DNA of 64,000 nt from assembly GCF_012489685.1 (NCBI RefSeq), contig NC_080042.1:53248066-53312065 (forward strand), read 5' to 3'. The position numbers and the translations under genes were made by a program. The notes beneath the pieces are model-generated. The model saw nothing but the letters and a program-made list of their open reading frames with translations, had not been told where the DNA came from and searched no databases. Below are positions 21,566-32,173 of this stretch, piece after piece. This stretch comes from Lotus japonicus. Lineage: Eukaryota; Streptophyta; Magnoliopsida; Fabales; Fabaceae. How positions within the stretch are numbered: the first letter of the stretch is position 1; every line of letters begins with the position of its first letter.

Positions 21566-21867
21566 GCACTCAGATGCTCTGGATGAAACATCAGCTGGAG
21601 GATTATCAGATCCTTGAGAGCAATATCCCAATCTATTGTGATAACACTGCTGCAATCTCATTGAGTAAGAATCCTATCCTACATTCAAGGGCAAAGCACA
21701 TTGAGGTAAAGTATCACTTTATTAGAGATTATGTGCAGAAGGGCGTACTTCTTCTGAAGTTTGTTGATACTGACCATCAATGGGCAGATATCTTTACAAA
21801 GCCCTTAGCAGAGGATAGATTTAATTTTATTCTGAAAAATCTAAACATGGACTTTTGTCCAGAGTGA
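21566..21867 (+). pseudogene. 3' stub of Sirevirus pol (RNase H end)
   Basis: It begins at the codons for ...S-T-Q-M-L-W-M-K and runs open to the normal pol stop, matching the last 98 or so codons of the pol ending at 15651. Gag and the rest of pol are missing. LTR-B touches the stub exactly at the LTR terminus, which suggests an insertion boundary. Confidence 0.9.
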
Positions 21868-22311
21868 AGATGGATCAGAACCTCTGACTATGATACTTCT
21901 TGATCAGAAGATGTCTAGTCCAGAAGGTAACTCAATCAGAGTGTGTGTGCCCACTGGTACTGACTCTGAAGCTGAGACAACAACATGTGCGTCAGAATTT
22001 CTGATGCATAGTTCCTTGTGCCCGTGTGACAGTCTGTTATGATTGCGTGTAGATATGCTTATCTCCTGTGTGTGATTGTGTATTTTACTGTTACTATCTA
22101 TCTTTAATTTTCAGCCGTTGATCTTAAAGTGCTTTTTGAATCAACAACGATTATTTGATAAAACCCACTATACACACACGTTCTCTTTCACTTCCGGTTT
22201 TCACTCTCGCTCTCTCTGCTTTTCAAAACCGCCTTTTTTCTCGATTTCTCTCTCGATCTCTCTTCATCTTTCAACCTTCATCTTCTACCTCAAACCTTCA
22301 ACCTCTTCAAA
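21868..22311 (+). promoter_or_regulatory. Promoter-like spacer before env-position ORF, copy B
   Basis: Equivalent to 15652-16094. Here the G-box-like site is changed to ACATGTG and both inverted MYB-type cores are altered (AGCCGTTG and CAACGATT). If those sites matter, this copy is weakened. Confidence 0.4.
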
Positions 22312-25111
22312 ATGGTGAGACAAACCAGAAGATCTACTGCAGATGCACCTCAGTTCCCTCACATGGTAGTTGGTCTTGCAACGGGTCAAAGGGGCTCTGA
22401 GAATCCAACTCAAGAACAAGTTCAAGCTCAAGAACAGAGTGTTCCAATTGCAGAACGGGGCTGTGCCGTTCACTGTGTTTATCCTCCTGAGGAACTCCAA
22501 GTCCTGGCAGAATGGAGATTCAACCTCGACAACTTGGCTACAAATGGGTTTGATCTTCGTCCTGAAGTCCAAGCTCAAGGTTGGGGAAATTACTTCAACC
22601 GACTTCGAGGACCGGTGTATGAGAAACTGGTAAAGGAATTCTGGAAGCACGCAGACTGCGATGATACTCAAGTGGTCTCTCACATTCTTGGCAGAAAGAT
22701 CATCATCACGGAGAAGTCATTCGTGAATCTGCTAGGTGCAGAAACTTCTTATGGGTATCGGTTCCAACTGACGGAATCGAAGCTGAAACCCAGCACCAAG
22801 GACATAGTCAACCAGGCTCTGTACACTACCTTCAAACCGGGCAAGACGAGTTACAAGGTGATGGATCTTCACCCCAAACTCAGGATCTGGCACAAGATCC
22901 TGCTCAACTGCATAAACCAGAGACCGAAGGGCAGTTCCCCAGACTACATCAACTTCAACCAGAAGGCGATGTTGTTCTTCATCCAAAATCAGGAGAAGAT
23001 CTGCCTTCCCTACTTCCTGTTCTCCTACTTGAAGGAATGCATCCGGAAGTCTCGCACCACCGCCTCCATCAAGTCTGCAATCAAATATATCCCTTTTGGG
23101 AGGCTGCTCTCATACTTTCTCATTGAAAGCAACTTGGTGCAAGATTTGATCAATGCTGGTTGCACAGAGGATTTGAGCACCATTGTCAGTGATGTCTTCA
23201 CTGCAAATTCTCTGAAGAAGATGGGTTTGGTCCAGAAGAAGATTGCTCCTGCTCATGAAGACACATCTTCTGAAATCAGAGGAAGAAGAATGCCTCTGAC
23301 TGACTACCCTCTGTGGACTCAAGCAGACAATCCTGACGCCATCAGATGCTATGTTGAAGATCTCAGGGCTCAAGGATTCGAAATTGACCTTGATGATTTC
23401 GTCAGCAGACCACCACCAGCTCCAGAGTTTCCTTCTCCTCCCAAGAAGAAAGCTCAGAGGAAGATGGTTCTGGACGAATCTTCTGAGGAATCTGATGTCC
23501 CTCTGGTCAAGAAGACAAAGAGAAAACCTGATGATGGTGATGATAGTGATAGTGAGGATGGTCCTCCCAAGAAGAAGAAGAAGAAAGTCAGAATCGTGGT
23601 GAAGCCTACTCGGGTGGAACCAGCTGCTGAAGTGGTCAGAAGGACTGAACCTCCTGCCAGAGTGACTCGATCATCAGCACATTCAAGTAAGCCTGCACTT
23701 GCTTCTGATGATGATTTGAATTTATTTGATGCACTCCCTATTTCTGCTATGCTCAAACACTCCTCCAATCCCCTCACTCCTATTCCTGAATCCCAGCCAG
23801 CCGCACAAACCACCACATTCCCCAAGATCTTCCTTCTTTCAACCTTCTCCTACTGAAGCACCTCTCTGGAATTTGCTTCAGAACCAACCCTCTAGGTCAG
23901 AAGAACCAACCTCTCTACTCACCATTCCGTACGACCCATTATCCTCTGAACCCATCATCCATGACCAACCCGAGCCCAACCAAACAGAACCACAACCCAG
24001 AACGTCTGATCACTCTGCTCCTAGAGCATCAGAACGTCCTGCTGCCAAAACCACGGATACAGACTCTTCAACAGCCTTTACACCTGTATCCTTCCCAATC
24101 AATGTTGCTGATTCTTCTCCCTCCAATAACTCTGAATCCATTAGAAAATTCATGGAGGTCAGAAAAGAAAAGGTGTCTACCTTGGAAGAATATTACCTAA
24201 CTTGTCCAAGCCCTAGGAGATATCCTGGCCCTAGACCTGAACGTCTAGTAGACCCAGATGAACCTATCTTGGCTAATCCTTTACAAGAGGCAGACCCCTT
24301 GGTTCAACAAGCTCACCATGTCCCTAACCAATCCTCGGTTAGATCACCTCATCCTCTGGTTGAAACTTCAGACCCTCACCTTGGAACCTCTGAACCCAAT
24401 GCTCCCATGATTAACATTGGTTCTCCACAAGGTGCCTCTGAAGCTCATAGCAGCAATCACCCAGCCTCTCCTGAAACCAACCTCTCCATAATTCCCTATA
24501 CTCACCTTCAACCCACCTCTCTCTCTGAGTGCATCAATATTTTCTATCATGAAGCCTCCTTGAGGCTCCGCAATGTGCACGGTCAGACTGACCTCAGTGA
24601 GAATGCTGAAAGTGTGGCTGATGAGTGGAACAATCTGAGCACTTGGCTAGTGGCTCAAGTTCCAATTATGATGCAGCTCTTGCATGCAGAGGGAAGTCAG
24701 AGCATTGAGGCTGCAAAGCAAAGGTTTGCTCGAAGGGTGGCTCTTCATGAACAAGAACAGAGAAATAAGCTTCTTGAAGCTATTGAAGAAGCCAAGAGAA
24801 AGAAAGAACAAGCAGAAGAAGCTGCACGTCAGGCAGCAGCTCAAGCTGAACAAGCCAGACTTGAGGCAGAGCGACTTGAAGCTGAGGCTGAAGCTCTTAG
24901 ATGCAAAGCACTTGCACCAGTTGTGTTTACTCCTGCTGCTTCTGCTTCCATTCCAGATCCTCAAGCTGCTCAGAATGTTCCTTCCAGTTCTACTCAGCCA
25001 AGCTCATCCAGACTCGACATCATGGAACAACGTCTTGACACTCATGAATCCATGCTGATTGAGATGAAGCACATGATGATGGAACTTCTGCGACGCACTG
25101 ACAAACCTTAG
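22312..25111 (+). pseudogene. Env-position ORF, copy B (frameshifted)
   Basis: It reads cleanly from the ATG at 22312 through the N-terminal domain and the basic clusters. It then loses frame at about 23810-23818, where 8 bp are missing between short CCACCAC repeats compared with copy A. The remaining Pro-rich and coiled-coil part is open in another frame (ORF 23726-25111). A further 51-bp in-frame deletion near 24325 removes 17 codons of the acidic linker. The total, 2800 bp, equals copy A minus 59 bp. The product would be truncated before the coiled coil. Confidence 0.85.
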
Positions 25112-25300
25112 TTTTAGGATCTCTTCTTTTTGTTCTTTTTCGATAACATTGTTTTCCTTTTGTTAAACTCTGTTCCCTTTTTAATTTGTTCGTTTGTGAT
25201 TATATATGCATATCTATTTACTTGTGACACATATGTTTGCTAAACTCGTTTTATTCATAATCTTTTTATGTTTACATCATACATTACTTCCCTAAAAAGT

Positions 25301-25693
25301 CTAGAATGGAGGATCTCTCCTCATTCTTCTGCACTCCTGGCGCTGCTCTGACCTATCTTTCTCCAGATGCTCCAGTACATGCTGGATGTTGCTGAGCCTG
25401 TTCTTTAGCTCATCCCTCTCCAGAATCTCTTCTGAAGTCTTGAGCTTCTCTTCCAAACACTCTTTCTCTTCCAGCAGCTTGAGTTCAAGCCGGCTGAGTT
25501 CTTGCACCTCCTCCACGAAGGCAAGAAATTCCTTCAGGTCTCTCTCCAACTCTGGACGCAGGTCCTCTTCCAGCAGTGTCCGTGTTAGCTCCGAGATGGT
25601 CGTTGTACCCTCTGGATGCCTGATGTTCAGGAACAAGTCCTCTTCAAAGGCCTTCTTCCTCAGCTCTTCTAGTGCTACGTTGTATGATGCCAT
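25301..25693 (-). CDS. Antisense coiled-coil ORF, copy B, 130 codons
   Basis: Intact counterpart of the ORF at 19154-19546, with about six amino-acid substitutions and no length change. This is notable because the adjacent env-position ORF of the same copy has been destroyed. Its TATA box is at 25747-25755. Confidence 0.7.
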   Translation of the reverse strand: MASYNVALEELRKKAFEEDLFLNIRHPEGTTTISELTRTLLEEDLRPELERDLKEFLAFVEEVQELSRLELKLLEEKECLEEKLKTSEEILERDELKNRLSNIQHVLEHLEKDRSEQRQECRRMRRDPPF

Positions 25694-25746
25694 TCTTTTT
25701 TACTGAAAATTATTCGAGGTGTGAAGCTTACCTTTCTCTCCAACGC

Positions 25747-25755
25747 TTTTTATAG
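25747..25755 (-). promoter_or_regulatory. TATA box of antisense ORF, copy B
   Basis: CTATAAAAA on the minus strand, 54 bp before the ATG, the same spacing as copy A. Confidence 0.6.
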
Positions 25756-25941
25756 GCTTCACTTTCTCTCTGCAAGTTAATGCTCCTACAGTTTCTCGAG
25801 GTTAAGTTCTTGGTAACTGACCCTTCTATTTACTCACTTGACCGGTGGTAAACGTTCATCCCTTGCATTAACTCTTTTATTTATTTCGCCTAACTCTGAT
25901 TCTTACATCGTTTTCGTTTTCTTTAAACTTAGACCTTCTCT

Positions 25942-26495
25942 AAGGGGGAGTACCTTGTCCTTCAAGCTCAGTTTTTCACACCCCAGGCTTTTTGCTTATG
26001 ACAAAAAGGGGGAGTAAACCCAGTTTTTGATGTGTAAGATGTGTTAGTGTGATTTATTTTTCTTTTGGAGATTTTAAGAGTTCCACCTTCATGACCATAG
26101 ATGTGTCACTGGGCAAATACAAGGAATACATTTCACTTCTTCTGAAGTGATTCTAAGTTGACTCTGATACCCAAGACTCAGATACCTTGTCCATGACTCT
26201 GATCACTTATGCGCTCTGATTATTCGTTTTTCATCTATGTCATAAGTTTTTCACTCTGAACTCTTATATTATTTAGCTCAGAATCTAGACTTTACTAACG
26301 TTTTCATCAAGTATTAGATTCAGGGGGAGCTAAGCTCAGAATCAAGCAGTGACTTGAATTCAGAATGAGCAAGATAAACTATTCACATCAGGATAAGTCT
26401 TATTCTATATCTCTAAACTCTGAGTGAATTCAGTTTAATGTTTAAGAATTGTTCATCAAAAATTTTAGTTTTGTCATCATCAAAAAGGGGGAGAT
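25942..26495 (+). other. Array of polypurine tracts before LTR-C
   Basis: Tracts at 25942-25950, 26003-26014, 26321-26329 and 26482-26495, matching the array before LTR-B in order and spacing. Confidence 0.85.
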
Positions 26496-26628
26496 TGTAA
26501 GATCAAGTTTTGATCGAGTAGTACAACTCTATGTTTTGATGATTACAAGTTAATCTTTTGATATGAACAATTGTGGTACTCTAACGTGTTTTTCTGAGTG
26601 TGCTATTTACAGGCTCTGACCTCAACTC
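26496..26628 (+). repeat. LTR-C, first part (3' LTR of outer Sirevirus)
   Basis: The first 133 bp of the LTR, interrupted after AACTC (26624-26628) by the reversed element. The rest resumes at 38881. Confidence 0.93.
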
Positions 26629-27912
26629 TGAAGGTATGAAAAACGGTAGAAAGGGGGGGTTTGAATAACGTTTTCAGTACAAAACTACCACCTTAAAGAT
26701 TTAGACAAATCTTTCGAGAACTTAAGTGCTAAAGATAAGAGATAGAAGAGCACACAAGGATTTTATCCTGGTTCACTTGATAAATCCCTCAAGCTACTCC
26801 AGTCCACCCGTTAAGGTGATTTCTTCCTTCTTAGAATGAAGGCAATCCACTAATCAGGTAAGAGTTACAACTGCACTTGAAACCTACAAGTGAGTAACAA
26901 TTACACTGACTTAGCTCACACTAAGATTCACTCTCTTAGTCTTCTCTAGGATCCGATCAACCTTGATCTCCTAAAGGAACTACCACTAAGATTCACTCTC
27001 TTAGTCTTCTTAAGGATACTGACCTACCCGGTCCCTTAAGGAAAATTAAACAACTGTTTGAGGTTGGTGTTTACAAGGGTTTGCTTCTAAATAAGCTGAG
27101 TGTAAACTAAATAAATTACAAGATGAAAGAAAGCTTAGAATATTTTTGAATATGTCTTGCGCGTGTGTATTGCTTCTTGCTATTTTTCTGGCCGCTTCTT
27201 TCAATCTTCAGCCTCTATATATACTCCAAGGATTAGGGTTGAGCGTTGCATGGGAAATGCTACCGTTGGAGGGCAGTTCTGGAAAATCCAGCTTCTGCTG
27301 TGGCTGAGAACGTTAGGTAGGTCGTCAGGAAGGTACACTTGCTTTTGTACTTGGATAGCGACTTGACCTTTTAACCTAGGAGACTTCTGATCAGGGGAAT
27401 ACTTCATATTGGAACTTGTGAAGCCGGTTGATCAGAGTCAGAGGGAAAGCACAGATCCTCTGACCATTGTATCTTCTGATTCTGAACTCAGAGGGAAGAA
27501 CATGGCCTTCAGAGTTTCTTGCTTCTGGACTTCAGAGTTTCCACTATTCAGCTTCTGGATCTTCAGAGTCTTCTGCACCATCAGAACATCTGAACCTTCA
27601 GTGTTTCTTGGTTATCAGAACTTCTGGATCTTCAGAGCTTCTAGCGACTAAGTCCACATCAGAGTTTGTATGGCTTCAGAACTTCTGAAGCTTTTCCACT
27701 GTTCATACTGAACATGGTGAATGCGAAAGCGTTGCTTGGGTTACCCTTTATACACAGTGCTTCTGATTTGTGTGAGATTGAGTTGAGGTCAGAGCCTGTA
27801 AATAGCACACTCAGAAAAACACGTTAGAGTACCACAATTGTTCATATCAAAAGGTTAACTTGTAATCATCAAAACATAGAGTTGTACTACTAGATCAAAA
27901 CTTGATCTTACA
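26629..27912 (-). repeat. 3' LTR of reversed Sirevirus
   Basis: 1284 bp. It is longer than LTR-A and C by 74 bp, including a second copy of an ACTAAGATTCACTCTCTTAG segment (near 26929 and 26985). Compared with the other LTR it differs near 26892 (GTGAG versus GTGAC) and near 27772 (GTGTGAG versus GTGCGAG). Confidence 0.93.
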
Positions 27913-28468
27913 ATCTCCCCCTTTTTGATGATGACAAAACTAAGATTTTTGATGAACAATTCTTAAACATTAAACTGAATTCACTCAGAGTTTAGAGATA
28001 TAGAATAAGACTTATCCTGATGTGAATAGTTTATCTTGCTCATACTGAATTCAAGTCACTGCTTGATTCTGAGCTTAGCTCCCCCTGAATCTAATACTTG
28101 ATGAAAACGTTAGTAAAGTCTAGATTCTGAGCTAAAACATATAAGAGTTCAGAGTGAAAAGCTTATGACATAGATGAAAAACGAATAATCAGAGCGCATA
28201 AGTGATCAGAGTGATGGACAAGGTATCAGAGTCTTGGGTATCAGAGTCTACTTAGAATCACTTCAGAAGAAGTGAAATGTATTCCTTGTATTTGCCCAGT
28301 GACACATCTATGGTCATGAAGGTGGAACTCTTAAAATCTCGAAAAGAAAAATAAGTCACACTAACACATCTTACACATCAAAAACTGGGTTTACTCCCCC
28401 TTTTTGTCATAAGCAAAAAGCTTGGGGTGTGAAAAACTTAGCTTGAAGTACAAGGTACTCCCCCTTAG
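27913..28468 (-). other. Polypurine tract array of reversed Sirevirus
   Basis: On the minus strand, GGGGGAG tracts lie at about 28458-28468, 28394-28405, 28079-28087 and 27913-27927; the last touches the 3' LTR. The layout is the same as in the other copies. Confidence 0.85.
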
Positions 28469-28654
28469 AGAAGGTCTAAGTTTGAAAGAAAAAGAAAACG
28501 ATGTAAGAATCAGAGTTAGGCGAAAATAAATAGAAGAGTTAATGCAAGGGATGAGCGTTTACCACCGGTCAAGTGAGTAAATAGAAGGGTCAGTTACCAA
28601 GAACTTAACCTCGAGAAACTGTAAGAGCATTAACTGTCAGAGAGAAAGTGAAGC

Positions 28655-28663
28655 CTATAAAAA
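28655..28663 (+). promoter_or_regulatory. TATA box of antisense ORF, reversed element
   Basis: CTATAAAAA within GCCTATAAAAAGCG, 55 bp upstream of the ATG at 28719. Confidence 0.6.
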
Positions 28664-28718
28664 GCGTTGGAGAGAAAGGTAAGCTTCACACCTCGAATAA
28701 TTTTCAGAAAAGAAAAAA

Positions 28719-29111
28719 ATGGCATCATACAACGTAGCACTAGAACAGCTGAGGAAGAAGGCCTTGGAAGAGGACTTGTTCCTGAATATCAGGCATCCAA
28801 AGGTTGAAACTACCATCGCGGAGCTGACACGGACACTGCTGGAAGAGGACCTGCGTCCAGAGTTGGAGAGGGACCTGAAGGAATTTCTTGCCTTCGTGGA
28901 GGAGGTACAAGAACTCAGCCGGCTTGAACTCAAGCTGCTGGAAGAAAAAGAGAGTTTGGAAGAGAAGCTCAGGACTTCAGAAGAGATTCTGGAGAAAGAT
29001 GAGCTAGAGGTCAGACTCAACAACATCCAGCATGTACTGGAGCGTCTGGAGAAGGATAGGTCAGAGCAGCGCCAGGAGTGCAGAAGAATGAGGAGGGATC
29101 CTCCATTCTAG
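28719..29111 (+). CDS. Antisense coiled-coil ORF of reversed Sirevirus, 130 codons
   Basis: It runs opposite to this element's gag, pol and env-position ORF. It is the same 130-codon charged coiled-coil protein as at 19154-19546 and 25301-25693, with mostly conservative changes (E/Q, A/V, K/R, E/D type) and the same basic C-terminus. It lies between the env-position ORF end and the polypurine array, with its own TATA box. No related family is recognised. Confidence 0.72.
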   Translation: MASYNVALEQLRKKALEEDLFLNIRHPKVETTIAELTRTLLEEDLRPELERDLKEFLAFVEEVQELSRLELKLLEEKESLEEKLRTSEEILEKDELEVRLNNIQHVLERLEKDRSEQRQECRRMRRDPPF

Positions 29112-29193
29112 ATTATATGATGTAAAGAATTATGATGTAAACATAGAACAAGTTATAAATAAAACGAGTTTTGCAAACATGTGTGACACAAAG

Positions 29194-29213
29194 ATATATA
29201 TATATATATATAT
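29194..29213. repeat. (AT)n microsatellite
   Basis: About ten AT units in the convergent intergenic region. The other two copies have only a short TATATATG here, so it expanded in this copy. Confidence 0.85.
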
Positions 29214-29323
29214 GCATATAGAATCACAAACGAACAAATTAAAATAAGTAAATAAACAAGAAATAGAGTTTAACAAAAAGGAAAACAAAGTGAACGAAAG
29301 ATGAAAAAGAAGAGATCCTAAGA

Positions 29324-32173
29324 CTAAGGTTTGTCAGTGCGTCGCAGAAGTTCCATCATCATTTGCTTCATCTCAATCAGCATGGATTCATGAGTATCAA
29401 GACGTTGTTCCATGATGTCGAGTCTGGATGAGCTTGTCTGAGTAGAGCTGGAAGGAACATTCTGAGCAGCTTGAGGTTCTGGAATGGAAGCAGAAGCAGC
29501 AGGAGTAAACATAACTGGTGCAAGTCGCTCTGCCTCAGCCTCAGCTTCAAGACGCTCTGCCTCAAGTCTGGCTTGTTCAGCCTGAGCTGCTGCTAGACGT
29601 GCAGCTTCTTCTGCTTGAGCCTTCTTTCTCTTGGCTTCTTCAATAGCTTCAAGAAGCTTGTTTCTCTGTTCTAGTTCATGAAGAGCCACCCTTCTAGCAA
29701 ACCTTTGCTTTGCAGCCTCAACGCTCTGACTTCCCTCTGCATGCAGGAGCTGCATCATAACTGGAAACTGAGCCACTAGCCAAGTGCTCAAATTGTTCCA
29801 CTCATCAGCCACATGTTCAACATTCTCACTGAGGTCAGTCTGACCGTGCACATTGCGGAGCCTCAAGGAGGCTTCATGATTGAAGATATTGATGCACTCA
29901 GAGAGAGATGTGGGTTGAAGGTGAGTATAGGGAATGATGGAGAGGTTGGTTTCAGGAGAGGCTGGGTGATTGCTGCTATGAGCTTCAGAGGCACCTTGTG
30001 GAGAACCAATGTTAATTATGGGAGCATTGGGTTCAGAGGTTCCACGGTGAGGGTCTGAAGTTTCAACCAGAGGGTGAGGTGATCTAACCGAGGATTGGTT
30101 AGACACTGATTGTTCAGGTTCAGGGTCTGGTTGAATTGGCTCTTGTTGGTCAGGAACAGGGTGAGCTTGTTGGACTAAGGGATCTGCCTCTTGGATAGGA
30201 TTGGCCAAGATAGGGTCATCTGGGTCAACTAGACGTTCAGGTCTAGGGCCAGGATATTGCCTAGGGCTTGGACAGGTAAGGTAATATTCTTCCAAGGCAG
30301 ATACCTTCTCTTTCCTAACCTCCATGAATTTTCTAATTGATTCAGAGGTATTGGAGGGAGGAGAGTCAATAACATTGATGGGGAAGGATACAGGGGTGAA
30401 GGCTGTTGAAGAGTCTGTATCCGTGGTTCTGGCGGCAGGACGTGCTGATGCTCTGGGAGCAGAGTGATCAGACGTTCTGGGTTGTGGTTCTGTTTGGTTG
30501 GGCTCGGGTTGGTTTTGGATGATGGGTTCAGAAGATAAGGGATCATATGGAATGGTAAGGAGAGAGGTTGGATCTTCTGACCTAGAGGTTTGGTGCTGAA
30601 GCAAATTCCAGAGAGGTGCTTCAGTAGGAGAAGGTTGAAAGAAGGAAGATCTTGGGGAATGTGGTGGAGTGGTGGTTTGTGCGGCTGGCTGGGATTCAGG
30701 AATAGGAGTGAGGGGATTTGAGGAGTGTTGAAGTAAGGCAGAAATTGGAAGTGCATCAAATAAATTCAAATCATCATCAGAGGCAAGTGCAGGCTTACTT
30801 GAATGTGCTGATGATCGAGTCACTCTGGCAGGAGCTTCAGTTCTTCTGACCGCTGCAGCAGCTGGTTCCACCCGAGTAGGCTTCACCACGATTCTGACTT
30901 TCTTCTGCTTCTTCTTAGGAGGACCATCCTCACTATCATCACCATCATCATCAGCAGGCTTGCTCTTCGGCTTCTTGACCAGAGGGACATCAGATTCCTC
31001 TGAGGATTCTTCCAGAACCATCTTCCTCTTGGTTTTCTTCTTGGGAGGAGAGGAAAACTCTGGTGCTGGTGGAAGTCTGCTGACAAAATCATCAAGGTCA
31101 ATCTCGAATCCTTGAGCCCTGAGGTCTTCAACATAGCATCTGATGGCGTCAGGATGGTCTGCTTGAGTCCACAGAGGGTAGTCATTCAGAGGCATTCTTC
31201 TTCCTCTGATCTCAGAAGATGTGTCTTCGTGAGCAGGAGCAATCTTCTTCTGGATTAAGCCCATCTTCTTCAAAGAATTTGCAGTGAAGACATCACTGAC
31301 AATTGTGCTCAAGTCCTCTGTGCAACCAGCATCGATCAAATCTTGCACCAAGTTGCTTTCAATGAAAAAGTCTGAGAGCAGCCTCCCAAAAGGGATATAT
31401 TTGATTGCAGACTTGATGGAGGCGGTGGTGCGAGACTTCCGGATGCATTCCTTCAAATAGGAGAACAGGAAGTAAGGAAGGCAGATCTTCTCCTGATCTT
31501 GGATGAAGAACAACATCGCCTTCTGGTTGAAGTTGATGTAGTCTGGAGAACTGCCCTTTGGTCGCTGATTGATGCAGTTGAGCAGGATCTTGTGCCAGAT
31601 TCTCAGTTTGGGGTGAAGGTCCATCACCTTGTAACTCGTCTTGCCCGGTTTGAAGGTGGTGTACAGGGCCTTGTTGACGATGTCCTTGGTTCTGGATTTC
31701 AGCTTCGATTCCGTCAGTTGGAACCGATACCCACAAGCAGTTTCTGCACCTAGCAGATTCACGAATGACTTCTCCGTGATGATGATCTTCCTGCCCAGTA
31801 TGTAAGAGACCACCTGAGTATCATCACAGTCGGCGTGCTTCCAGAATTCCTTTACCAGCTTCTCATACACCGGTCCTCGAAGTCGATTGAAGTAGTTTCC
31901 CCAACCTTGAGCTTGGACTTCAGGACGAAGATCAAACCCATTTGCAGCCAAGTTGTCGAGGTTGAATCTCCATTCTGCCAGGACTTGGAGTTCCTCAGGA
32001 GGATAAACACAGTGAACGGCACAGCCCCGTTCTGCAATTGGAACACTCTGCTCTGGCGCTTGAGCTTGTTCTTGTGCCGGGTTCTCAGAACCCCTTTGAC
32101 CCGTTGCCAACCCGACTACCATGTGAGGGAACTGAGGTGCATCTGCAGTAGATCTTCTGGTTTGTCTCACCAT
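29324..32173 (-). CDS. Env-position ORF of reversed Sirevirus, 949 codons, intact
   Basis: The only uninterrupted copy of this gene in the window. It starts M-V-R-Q-T-R-R-S-T-A-D-A. Residues about 85-320 form a globular domain similar to plant 'putative transposon protein' families. It then has basic clusters (KKKTKRK, KKKQKK) with acidic stretches (about 370-430) that look like nuclear localisation signals, a long Pro/Ser/Thr/Glu linker, and an Ala/Glu/Arg coiled coil near 830-880. No signal peptide is seen, and a modestly hydrophobic patch (KICLPYFLFSYL) is too short and polar to be a clear membrane anchor. By position it equals the SIRE1 envelope-like ORF, but the features suggest a nuclear, DNA- or protein-binding role. 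The function is unproven. Confidence 0.85.
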   Translation of the reverse strand: MVRQTRRSTADAPQFPHMVVGLATGQRGSENPAQEQAQAPEQSVPIAERGCAVHCVYPPEELQVLAEWRFNLDNLAANGFDLRPEVQAQGWGNYFNRLRGPVYEKLVKEFWKHADCDDTQVVSYILGRKIIITEKSFVNLLGAETACGYRFQLTESKLKSRTKDIVNKALYTTFKPGKTSYKVMDLHPKLRIWHKILLNCINQRPKGSSPDYINFNQKAMLFFIQDQEKICLPYFLFSYLKECIRKSRTTASIKSAIKYIPFGRLLSDFFIESNLVQDLIDAGCTEDLSTIVSDVFTANSLKKMGLIQKKIAPAHEDTSSEIRGRRMPLNDYPLWTQADHPDAIRCYVEDLRAQGFEIDLDDFVSRLPPAPEFSSPPKKKTKRKMVLEESSEESDVPLVKKPKSKPADDDGDDSEDGPPKKKQKKVRIVVKPTRVEPAAAAVRRTEAPARVTRSSAHSSKPALASDDDLNLFDALPISALLQHSSNPLTPIPESQPAAQTTTPPHSPRSSFFQPSPTEAPLWNLLQHQTSRSEDPTSLLTIPYDPLSSEPIIQNQPEPNQTEPQPRTSDHSAPRASARPAARTTDTDSSTAFTPVSFPINVIDSPPSNTSESIRKFMEVRKEKVSALEEYYLTCPSPRQYPGPRPERLVDPDDPILANPIQEADPLVQQAHPVPDQQEPIQPDPEPEQSVSNQSSVRSPHPLVETSDPHRGTSEPNAPIINIGSPQGASEAHSSNHPASPETNLSIIPYTHLQPTSLSECINIFNHEASLRLRNVHGQTDLSENVEHVADEWNNLSTWLVAQFPVMMQLLHAEGSQSVEAAKQRFARRVALHELEQRNKLLEAIEEAKRKKAQAEEAARLAAAQAEQARLEAERLEAEAEAERLAPVMFTPAASASIPEPQAAQNVPSSSTQTSSSRLDIMEQRLDTHESMLIEMKQMMMELLRRTDKP

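Noticed and set aside
20351..26495. Second complete Sirevirus between LTR-B and LTR-C
   Set aside because: No primer site, gag or most of pol; LTR-B and LTR-C are not a matched pair.
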